DNA from: Methanosarcinaceae archaeon
GTDB lineage: Archaea > Halobacteriota > Methanosarcinia > Methanosarcinales > Methanosarcinaceae
Direction of reading: 5' to 3'
DNA length: 9,337 nucleotides
Assembly (NCBI GenBank): GCA_030655675.1
Contig: JAUSPM010000165.1
Span: 1-9,337 of the forward strand
Under the pieces are notes generated by a model, which was not told the DNA's origin, made no database searches, and was given only the letters and a program-made list of their open reading frames with translations. This document shows positions 1 to 5,465 of the stretch, one piece after another. The position numbers were made by a program, and so were the translations under genes. The number at the start of each line of letters is the position of its first letter. Position 1 is the stretch's first letter.

Positions 1-304
1 GCTCTGTAAGTCCATTATCCAAATCTAATAGATTCGCAAAAGAAATAGTAAGTGTGCCATCAATTGATCCTTCGTTCTTAACCACCAATGGATACATACC
101 TGTGTCGCCAGGTGCCACATCTGATATTTCAAATCTTTCTGTAGTTATATCCACACCATTAACAATCAAGTCCAATGTACCTGCTGTGAATGTATTACCT
201 GTGCTTGTTTCTGTGTCTGTAAAGTATGCCCATGTACCTGCACCTGCTGATACGGATACAACGCCTATAATTAAAAGGCTCAATAACATTTTCTTGTTTA
301 ACAT
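1..304 (-). CDS. SipW-type secreted protein, TasA/camelysin-like (3' end outside window)
   Basis: This reading frame starts at the ATG at 304-302 and runs off the left edge after 101 codons, so the C-terminus is missing. The N-terminus is a signal peptide of the kind cut by SipW-type signal peptidases: MLNKK, a hydrophobic core to about residue 20, then GAGTWAYFTDTETSTG and FTAGTLDL. This closely follows the TasA pattern GGGTWAAFND...FASGTLDL. Cleavage is expected near A27. Residues 64-90 (APGDTGMYPLVVKNEGS, then GTLTISF) match the beta-sandwich body of camelysin/TasA proteins, where PGD and N-x-G-S are recurrent. Such proteins are exported and in Bacillus form matrix fibres; a fibre or surface role here is inference. 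A strong ribosome-binding site, AGGTGG at 318-313, lies 8 bases before the ATG and fixes the start. The molecule is related to the secreted protein at 3331-3855. Confidence 0.9.
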   Translation of the reverse strand, partial: MLNKKMLLSLLIIGVVSVSAGAGTWAYFTDTETSTGNTFTAGTLDLIVNGVDITTERFEISDVAPGDTGMYPLVVKNEGSIDGTLTISFANLLDLDNGLTE

Positions 305-711
305 TTTATTTTCCACCTATATTTTATTTATATGGTCATTCACTTCCACACGCAGGGATCCTGCGCTTATGATCGGAACGATCCCAGACACATGCCTGCA
401 ATATTCCACTCATTGTTATAGTACATTGGAACATGCCCGGATCATTCCTGTCCGTGCCGCACCTGTGTACTGTGAACAGACATCGCAAGGATGTTAGGGG
501 TTATAGTTATTGGGTGATTACCGGTTTTTTTGTTTTGGTAATGAGAGATTACCGATGTGCTGCGAGGGGTTTATTGGTTTTCGTGGTAACCGGACATTAC
601 CGGTGAAATTGTGGTGGATCGTCTGGTTTATGGGTGTTTATGAGGGTTTTTGTGGGGTGTTGGAGCGCAAGTGAGAGTAAAATGGGGTGTTTTGTTGAAA
701 ATCAAAAAAAT
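305..711. other. Intergenic region without a convincing gene
   Basis: No reading frame here looks coding; the plus-strand frame that enters from the left is antisense to the secreted-protein gene. Next to that gene is an AT-rich leader with TATAAATA on the minus strand at 332-325. That box is so close to the ATG that it would give a nearly leaderless transcript, which conflicts with the good ribosome-binding site, so its role is unclear. A small inverted repeat GATCG/CGATC lies at 371-383. From about 485 to 700 the plus strand is strikingly rich in G and T and poor in C, and it contains the ATTACCGG motif cluster listed separately. Confidence 0.5.
516..604. promoter_or_regulatory. Cluster of ATTACCGG-type motifs (possible operator array)
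   Basis: ATTACCG occurs at 517-523, 548-554 and 596-602; the first and third extend to ATTACCGGT. An inverted copy GGTAAT at 537-542 pairs with ATTACC at 548-553 across a 5-base spacer, giving a perfect dyad. A variant, GGTAACCGG, lies at 585-593. Five related half-sites in 90 bases suggest a protein-binding array. It lies about 210-300 bases upstream of the minus-strand secreted-protein gene, which is far for an archaeal promoter, so the target gene is uncertain. Confidence 0.3.
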
Positions 712-900
712 AACGCGGAGCGTATCTGCGTTACCTGCTACCTATCAGGTAGCAGGCATTCAACTGCGGTAGCAGGTGAGTGTATTTGCGTGCATCTGCG
801 GTTGATTCGGTGTTGTCTATGCTTGTTCTGAATCATTAGACTCATTTTTAACCGCAAATGAACGCAGATGAACGCAGATGTGGCAATGCGGGGAAGTGAT
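712..900. repeat. 189-bp direct repeat, copy 1, with nested inverted repeats
   Basis: The unit recurs at 975-1163 with four differences by hand alignment (about 98% identity), the two copies offset by 263 bases. Inside it I see nested complementary segments. ATCTGCGTT at 724-732 pairs with AACGCAGAT at 871-879. CCTGCTACCT at 734-743 pairs perfectly with AGGTAGCAGG at 747-756 over a 3-base loop. Segment 785-803 pairs with 850-868 with two mismatches and one G-U. GATTC at 804-808 pairs with GAATC at 830-834. Together these form a branched structure of nearly the whole unit. AACGCAGATG is tandemly duplicated at 861-880, and GGTAGCAGG recurs at 748-756 and 768-776, allowing alternative pairing. 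No protein is convincingly encoded. It may be a MITE-like or REP-like dispersed element; AACGCAGATGAACGCAGAT-type repeats are, from memory, dispersed in many prokaryotic genomes. Confidence 0.85.
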
Positions 901-974
901 AAATTTGAAGCAATCCGGCGCTTACCAAAATCCATCCACTGACATGCAATCCGCCACCATGATTAAACAAATAC

Positions 975-1163
975 AACGCGGAGCGTATCTGCGTTACCTG
1001 CTACCTATCAGGTAGCAGGCATTCAACTGCGGTAGCAGGTGAGTGTATTTGCGTGCATCTGCGGTTGATTCGGTGTTGTCCATGCTTGTTCTGAATCATT
1101 AGACTCATTTTTAACCGCAAATAAACGCAGATGAACGCAGATGTTGTAATGCGGGGAAGTGAT
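975..1163. repeat. 189-bp direct repeat, copy 2
   Basis: This is the second copy of the structured unit at 712-900, separated from it by 74 unrelated bases (901-974). The perfect 10-bp hairpin lies at 997-1006/1010-1019, the outer pair at 987-995/1134-1142, and the long imperfect stem at 1048-1066/1113-1131. One of the four differences, A at 1123 in place of G, breaks a C-G pair in the long stem, so I see no compensatory change. Copies this similar imply recent duplication, gene conversion or recent insertion. Confidence 0.85.
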
Positions 1164-1633
1164 TAATTAGAAAACAAACATCTGAAGGCATAGAGTCAGC
1201 CATTTCGGTTCGATAATAATATATTGTATATAAAAGAACGATTTCTGTTTTTTGTAATTTTCTGCCACAGAGTACACAGAGAGCACAGAGACTGTAGCAA
1301 CTTTTCCTCTGTGTCCTTTGCAGTTGATTTATCGTAATGATCGATAAATTAAATGCTAATTTAAACAGATGTTAATTAAAGTCGGTATCGGATAATATAT
1401 CTGAAAATTAGAATTGTATCCCCTTTGTGGTTGAAAGTTACAAAAAACAGACTTGGTTTAATATAGTTTTCATTTACAAAAATACAACAAATTAAGGTAA
1501 TGTTTAAGTAAGAATGCAACTAAATCACATGTGGAGAAGTCTTAAATGACTCTGCTAAATAATGTGTGAATCAGCAAAACAATAGTATGATCCAAATATT
1601 GAAACATCTTGATCTTACGAATAAGGAAATAAA
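1164..1633. other. AT-rich intergenic region upstream of the AAA-ATPase-like gene
   Basis: I see no gene here. A good-looking TATA box, TATATAAAAG, is at 1227-1236 on the plus strand, but it is about 400 bases before the next start codon. If used, it would give a long leader containing the CACAGAG inverted repeat. A second inverted repeat, ATTTATCG/CGATAAAT at 1327-1334/1342-1349, is perfect over 8 bp. Nearer TATA-like stretches (TTTAATATAG around 1457) are equally possible promoters; none can be chosen from sequence alone. Confidence 0.4.
1265..1323. repeat. CACAGAG-type imperfect inverted repeat
   Basis: CCACAGAGTACACAGAG begins at 1265 and continues with GCACAGAG to 1290. CCTCTGTGTCCTTTGCAG at 1306-1323 is the opposing arm. 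AGTACACAGAG at 1271-1281 pairs with CTCTGTGTCCT at 1307-1317 with one mismatch, over a 25-base loop. The left arm holds three degenerate CACAGAG units. From memory, CCACAGAGGACACAGAG-like dispersed repeats occur in many prokaryotic and metagenomic sequences, with no known function. Confidence 0.5.
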
Positions 1634-3175
1634 ATGACACAAAGACTCCCAATTGGAATACAGACATTTCGTGATATTGTTCAAAACGATTATCTGTATG
1701 TAGACAAAACCGAGAAGATATTCGATCTTGTAAATGGTGCAAAAGGAGTATATTTTCTTTCCAGGCCAAGAAGATTCGGCAAGAGTCTGCTAATTTCCAC
1801 ATTGAATGAGATATTCCAGGGGAACAAAGAATTGTTCAAGGACCTGTGGATATACAATAGTGACTATTTGTGGGAAGAACATCCTATTGTGAGGATTGAT
1901 TTCAGCAAGAAGAAAGCGGAAAATAAGGATGATCTAAAAGGCTTCATCTTGAACCAACTAAACACCATAGCAAGTAACTATGGTGTTTCACTTGAGCGAG
2001 ATCAATATGATGAGGCATTCAATGAACTTCTAACCAAACTGGGTGAGATCAATAAAGTAGCCATACTTATTGATGAATATGATAAACCAATAATTGACAA
2101 TATTGAAAATCCTGATCTGGCTGTTGAACTTCGTGAGATATTAAAAGGGTTTTATACCATCATCAAGGCAAGTGATGAACATATCAGGTTCGTGCTTTTG
2201 ACAGGTGTCAGCAAATTTTCCAGAGCAGGAGTGTTCAGCGGGCTCAATAACCTGCAAGACATATCAATGAATGTGAGTTATTCATCACTTCTTGGGATAA
2301 CAAAAAAGGAGATGGTTGACTATTTTAATGACCACATTGACCTGCTTGCAAGTGCGGAAGAAATTAATCGATCAGATACGATTGAAAAAATAACATACTG
2401 GTACAATGGATTTTGCTTTAGCAGAAATTGTGAAAAGGTTTTCAATCCTTTTTCATTACTTCTTTTGTTTGAAAATGCGCAATTCAGTAATTATTGGTTT
2501 GAAAGTGCCACTCCGAGTTTCCTGATCAAACTGTTGAAGGAAAATGAGTTTGACCTGGCCAAATTAGATGGGATCAAAATAAGCGAATTGTCATTTAGTT
2601 CCTATGAGGTAGAGAACCTGAAAATTATGCCTATCCTTTTTCAAACAGGTTATTTAACGGTTGCAGGATACAATAAGGAAAGGATGGAATACACTCTGGC
2701 GTATCCTAATTTTGAAGTGAAGAATTCAATGACTGAATGTCTCGCCGAAGCATATTCTTATGTGGGTTGTGAACTTGTTCACAGTCATGCATGGAAGTTG
2801 ATCGATACTTTGCGGGCTAATGACTTTGAGTTATTTTTTGATACATTGCGCATCTTTTTTGCCAATATCCCTTATGACCTTCACATTAACAAGGAAAAGT
2901 ATTACCAGACGATCTTTTATCTGGTTTTTTCCCTTATCGGTTTGAAAATTGAGGCGGAAGTTAAAACAAACAAGGGAAGGATCGATGCTGTTGTTATCGA
3001 TAAGGATGTTCACATTTTTGAGTTCAAGTTCGATGGGAAAAAGGAGGCGGCACTTGACCAGATCAAGGATAAGAGATATTATGAGAAATACCAGGGTTCA
3101 GGCAAGGATATTTATCTTTTCGGGGTTGAATTTGCAGAGAGAAATGTTGGCGAATGGGTGGTTGAAAAACTGTGA
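1634..3175 (+). CDS. AAA-ATPase-like protein with C-terminal PD-(D/E)XK nuclease-like domain
   Basis: The 513-residue protein matches the architecture of the AAA-ATPase-like (PF09820) plus DUF1703/PD-(D/E)XK (PF08011) family. It opens with LPIGIQTFRDIVQNDYLYVD, typical of the family. A Walker A-like loop, SRPRRFGKS, lies at 43-51, Walker B ILIDEYD at 144-150, and a sensor-like LTGVSKFS at 189-196. The C-terminal part has GRID with D451, then IFEFK with E463 and K465 and Q476 downstream, the layout of a PD-(D/E)XK core, so nuclease activity is possible. The biological role of the family is not established; mobile-element or defence links are often suspected. Length is normal for the family and the frame is intact. 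AAGGA at 1623-1627 lies 6 bases before the ATG and supports this start. The gene stands alone, convergent with the minus-strand group beyond 3331, and follows a repeat-rich region. Confidence 0.9.
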   Translation: MTQRLPIGIQTFRDIVQNDYLYVDKTEKIFDLVNGAKGVYFLSRPRRFGKSLLISTLNEIFQGNKELFKDLWIYNSDYLWEEHPIVRIDFSKKKAENKDDLKGFILNQLNTIASNYGVSLERDQYDEAFNELLTKLGEINKVAILIDEYDKPIIDNIENPDLAVELREILKGFYTIIKASDEHIRFVLLTGVSKFSRAGVFSGLNNLQDISMNVSYSSLLGITKKEMVDYFNDHIDLLASAEEINRSDTIEKITYWYNGFCFSRNCEKVFNPFSLLLLFENAQFSNYWFESATPSFLIKLLKENEFDLAKLDGIKISELSFSSYEVENLKIMPILFQTGYLTVAGYNKERMEYTLAYPNFEVKNSMTECLAEAYSYVGCELVHSHAWKLIDTLRANDFELFFDTLRIFFANIPYDLHINKEKYYQTIFYLVFSLIGLKIEAEVKTNKGRIDAVVIDKDVHIFEFKFDGKKEAALDQIKDKRYYEKYQGSGKDIYLFGVEFAERNVGEWVVEKL

Positions 3176-3292
3176 TGTTATAGAGTCCGGGGAGTTAAGG
3201 CTCAGTCAGGAAAAATATATAGGTTTCAAATTCGGATAATATCACTCCGCAAGTATATTTTGGAATTGTGGGGCGACATAAAGGACCATTAT

Positions 3293-3316
3293 AAAAAAAT
3301 AAGTATGACTTATTTT
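3293..3316. terminator. Hairpin terminator between convergent genes
   Basis: AAAATAAGT at 3296-3304 and ACTTATTTT at 3308-3316 form a perfect 9-bp stem with a 3-base loop. Read on the minus strand the hairpin is followed by an uninterrupted run of seven Ts (3299-3293), well placed 15-38 bases after the end of the secreted-protein gene that stops at 3331. On the plus strand four Ts lie in the stem end, so it could also stop transcripts from the gene ending at 3175. Archaea mainly use T-rich signals, so the T run may matter more than the stem. Confidence 0.6.
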
Positions 3317-3330
3317 AATTAAAATTCTTG

Positions 3331-3855
3331 TCACGTAGTTTGTCTGTCGTCAATTATAGTAACTGACTTTGAGGCTCCATCGCCCATGATGACTTTTATT
3401 GTAAATGGATAAGATACCGGTGCGTCAAAATAAAAATTGACCTCGCCGCTTTTTGGTTGATAAGGTTCAATTTTATAGTCAGTTCCATTAATAATCTGTC
3501 CCGATCGATTAGTGCCGCTAAAGAAAATAAAATCATTATTAGTCTTAAAACATATTTTTGTAACATTTGCAACACCGGATTCAGTTTCATTCCAATATAA
3601 CTGTATCATATCAATAGTGATATTTTCATTGCCAATGTTCTTAATTGTTGTATCCAGAAGTGTTAATGCATTACCTGTAAGATGGGTCTTGGTATAATCA
3701 AACTCAAGAAAACTTGCCTGCGTATCCCACACCGCAGCAGTGAAAACATTGCCAACACTATACTCTGCATCACTAAAATAAGAGAAAGTACTTCCAATAG
3801 ATGCAAATTGGATGACCAATATGCCAAGTAGCAAGATCTTGATCGGTGTGTTCAT
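3331..3855 (-). CDS. SipW-type secreted protein, TasA/camelysin-like (divergent)
   Basis: The 174-residue protein begins with a hydrophobic segment (residues 5-20) followed by GSTFSYFSDAEYSVGNVFTA, the same cleavage-region pattern as the protein at 1-304 and Bacillus TasA. Cleavage is expected near residue 26, leaving about 148 residues of beta-rich, Asn/Thr-rich extracellular protein. N-x-S/T sites at 78, 89, 97, 116 and 123 could be N-glycosylated if the host does this. No metalloprotease HExxH motif is present, so camelysin-type peptidase activity is not supported. The body is poorly conserved beyond the signal region, and the function is unknown; surface fibre or matrix is inference. The start is backed by AAAGGT at 3869-3864, 8 bases upstream. 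It is last in a same-strand series with the possible small gene at 3921-4058 and the membrane HTH gene, and is followed by a good terminator. Confidence 0.85.
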   Translation of the reverse strand: MNTPIKILLLGILVIQFASIGSTFSYFSDAEYSVGNVFTAAVWDTQASFLEFDYTKTHLTGNALTLLDTTIKNIGNENITIDMIQLYWNETESGVANVTKICFKTNNDFIFFSGTNRSGQIINGTDYKIEPYQPKSGEVNFYFDAPVSYPFTIKVIMGDGASKSVTIIDDRQTT

Positions 3856-3920
3856 AGTTTAGTACCTTTTTTCATCAATTGTAATAATTCAAGACATCAA
3901 TGTCCATAACATTTCAACAA

Positions 3921-4058
3921 TTATTTTTCCAATCGCTCTTTATGCTTGCGTATTTCATCCCATATATCAAACCGATCAAAGTCGCCCCTATCAGAAGCCG
4001 CCTCAAATTCAAGTTTTTTATTGAGCAACATCAACTTAAATAATTCCGTTTCAAACAT
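3921..4058 (-). CDS. Possible small acidic/basic protein of 45 residues, or gene remnant
   Basis: On the minus strand an ATG at 4058-4056 opens a 45-codon frame ending in TAA at 3923-3921. The product is highly charged and helical in look: MFETELFKLMLLNKKLEFEA, then DRGDFDRFDIWDEIRKHKER near the end. Its composition is unlike random translation of the AT-rich flanks, where the same frame upstream of the ATG quickly reaches a stop and is not protein-like. No clear ribosome-binding site precedes the ATG; GGTG lies about 12 bases upstream. It sits between two minus-strand genes with gaps of 65 and 114 bases, so it may be part of that unit. It may instead be the 3' remnant of a longer helical protein, such as an antitoxin or nucleotidyltransferase-associated protein. 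I do not recognise a family. Confidence 0.45.
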   Translation of the reverse strand: MFETELFKLMLLNKKLEFEAASDRGDFDRFDIWDEIRKHKERLEK

Positions 4059-4172
4059 ATTTGGGTAACACCAACGATTTGTGTGAATTAATTATGATTC
4101 AAGCCATATAATAATCAATCATTGTTTGATAATTGAAGAACATCATTATTGCATATTCAAGCGCAGAATCGC

Positions 4173-4715
4173 CTAATTTACCACCTTGTCCATGTGCCTG
4201 ACATGCATAATTGAAGAAGCAAGGAATACAAAACTGATGAACAGCGCCCACTGCATACCTGTAAGCCATGTGATCAGTTCAAACGAAACTGCGCCACTGC
4301 CCAAGATTGCAAACAAACTCAAACCCATGTAATAATGACTCCATGGGATATTGCCTTCCTCCACAGTCTCAAGATAAACTTTCATGTCAGCCGCTGCCGG
4401 CATCAGTTCAACCTTGTCCTCAAACTTATCAAAAGTAAGGATTCCCAGACTCTCCATCTTTGGAAGATGTGTCTGGAGCAATGAAACATATATACTCTTG
4501 CGAACGCTGCTCATCGGCTCTGCCGTGCCGGACTCCATACATGCGATTGCTTCTGACATCGTGCGCAGACTCTGGCTGCCATCACTATTCAATAATTCTA
4601 AAACACATCTTCTGCGGTCGTTTTGCAGAACACTGAATATATCACTTTTTGACAATTTTGGATATAACTGTGCACTCATCTGAACTTGAGATGCGTTGTT
4701 TAAAGCCATCTCCAT
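4173..4715 (-). CDS. DUF7344-like winged-helix protein with two C-terminal membrane helices
   Basis: The 180-residue protein starts with a hydrophilic tail, then LSKSDIFSVLQNDRRRCVLE (21-40), which is the hallmark opening of the archaeal DUF7344 winged-helix domain. The domain continues to about 104, with VRKSIYVSLLQTHLPKMESL (71-90) and a GILTFDK wing. Residues 127-149 and 152-171 are two hydrophobic segments, so the HTH faces the cytoplasm while the C-terminus is anchored in the membrane. A role as membrane-bound transcription regulator is inference from this layout. The ATG at 4715 is preferred over the one two codons later because GGTGG at 4727-4723 is 7 bases upstream. It lies upstream of a SipW-type secreted protein on the same strand and may regulate that group. 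No signal peptidase gene accompanies it. Confidence 0.8.
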   Translation of the reverse strand: MEMALNNASQVQMSAQLYPKLSKSDIFSVLQNDRRRCVLELLNSDGSQSLRTMSEAIACMESGTAEPMSSVRKSIYVSLLQTHLPKMESLGILTFDKFEDKVELMPAAADMKVYLETVEEGNIPWSHYYMGLSLFAILGSGAVSFELITWLTGMQWALFISFVFLASSIMHVRHMDKVVN

Positions 4716-4794
4716 ATTTTTACCACCATTTTACCATCAATCACACACAGATGTTTTTGATCTTGGAGCATAATCTTTACTCCATCTGAAATGT

Positions 4795-4828
4795 AAATAT
4801 ATACAAATCAGCCGATACTTATAAGTAT
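4795..4828 (-). promoter_or_regulatory. TATA box with adjacent 14-bp palindrome upstream of the HTH gene
   Basis: On the minus strand GTATATATTT (4804-4795) is a TATA-like box; transcription would start about 25 bases on, near 4772, leaving a leader of roughly 57 bases before the ATG. Immediately upstream of the box, ATACTTATAAGTAT at 4815-4828 is a perfect 14-bp palindrome. A dyad just upstream of a TATA box is where archaeal activators, or repressors blocking TFB/TBP, bind. Autoregulation by the HTH protein itself is possible but not shown. Confidence 0.4.
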
Positions 4829-5213
4829 TAGCAATCGCAAAAATAGCATGTTCACTATTGGACACGCAAATTGCGGCTGTTGTGCTAATACGGTTGATAA
4901 ACAAATCTCGGTTGATGTTTGGTTACGTTACTACTGAAACTTGTTTCTGGCTGATTATTAGTGCATACATGCCGCATTGCAAATCCATCTAGTATATTAT
5001 AATAATACACAAATGTGCAATGTGATCAACATCATATTGTACCACCAATTTGATATTTTTTGTAATAGTATACACCTACATTGTATTACAGAATTACACA
5101 TAATATGCTAATATATATATCTTTTGAATAGTCTCACACGATTCATCACTTTATGATGATGACGATGATGAGATTTCACGGTAAAATATATTATAACTTC
5201 CCATATATTTAAT

Positions 5214-5261
5214 GTGTATAAATGTAGTACATATATCTTTCCGACATTATACACTTTTTTT
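5214..5261 (+). terminator. Bulged hairpin followed by seven Ts, no gene upstream
   Basis: GTGTATAAATGT at 5214-5225 pairs with ACATTATACAC at 5244-5254 (11 bp, one bulged A, 18-base loop). Seven Ts follow at 5255-5261. It has the form of a plus-strand terminator, yet no plus-strand gene lies between 3175 and 5466. Either it ends an unrecognised transcript or it is an AT-rich chance structure. Confidence 0.3.
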
Positions 5262-5360
5262 AGAGTGTTTGTGCTGATGAAAAACTAAATTTTTTTTGCA
5301 AATCATTCACTCAACCGCACACATGCCGCGACTTAACCATAAAGGTCGTATGATAGCGAT

Positions 5361-5369
5361 TTTATATTT
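5361..5369 (+). promoter_or_regulatory. Candidate TATA box for malic enzyme
   Basis: TTTATATTT is the best TATA-like stretch in the 100 bases before the malic enzyme start. It would place the transcript start near 5390-5395 and give a leader of about 70 bases, consistent with the use of a ribosome-binding site. No clear purine-rich BRE precedes it. Confidence 0.3.
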
Positions 5370-5454
5370 CATCGAATACAGCAGAACAACCTGCCAGGAC
5401 CGGGAAATATGAATAACTATCTTATTCAAGTATCAGGTATTTAGTTAATTCACC

Positions 5455-5460
5455 AGGTGA
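5455..5460 (+). promoter_or_regulatory. Ribosome-binding site deciding the malic enzyme start
   Basis: AGGTGA is 5 bases before the ATG at 5466. It overlaps a GTG at 5457 that also opens the frame, three codons earlier. Because the GTG lies inside the ribosome-binding site, the ATG is the better start. Confidence 0.75.
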
Positions 5461-5465
5461 AAAAA

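Larger units (their letters stand above)
4829..5454. other. Long AT-rich intergenic region before malic enzyme
   Basis: No protein-coding frame is convincing on either strand. Structures seen: CGCAA/TTGCG around 4866-4876; TGTAATA at 5061-5067 facing TATTACA at 5084-5090 (perfect, 16-base spacer); TCATCA/TGATGA around 5142-5158 next to a GATGATGAC-type run; a bulged hairpin with T7 at 5214-5261; and a T8 run at 5290-5297. Several TATA-like stretches occur, for example CTAATATATATATC near 5108. The region could carry long-range promoter elements or a small RNA ending near 5261. Confidence 0.4.

Noticed and set aside
54..497. Open plus-strand frame of 147 codons
   Set aside because: It is antisense to the SipW-type protein, whose signal peptide, family motifs and ribosome-binding site on the minus strand are clear.
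634..935. Short open frames on both strands through the first 189-bp repeat
   Set aside because: They follow the hairpins and tandem 10-mers, have no ribosome-binding site and give no protein-like sequence.
712..1163. CRISPR array
   Set aside because: There are only two copies, each 189 bp, separated by 74 bp, with internal nested hairpins; this is not a repeat-spacer pattern.
1542..1802. Minus-strand frame over the start of the AAA-ATPase-like gene
   Set aside because: It is a shadow of the well-supported plus-strand gene.
3331..3855. Camelysin metalloprotease activity for the secreted protein
   Set aside because: No HExxH motif is present and only the signal region resembles the family closely.
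305..5454. tRNA or rRNA genes in the gene-free stretches
   Set aside because: I found no cloverleaf with the T-loop GTTCGA-type motif and no rRNA-like conserved blocks by eye.
5457..5465. GTG start for malic enzyme three codons upstream
   Set aside because: The GTG is inside the AGGTGA ribosome-binding site; the ATG at 5466 has ideal spacing.
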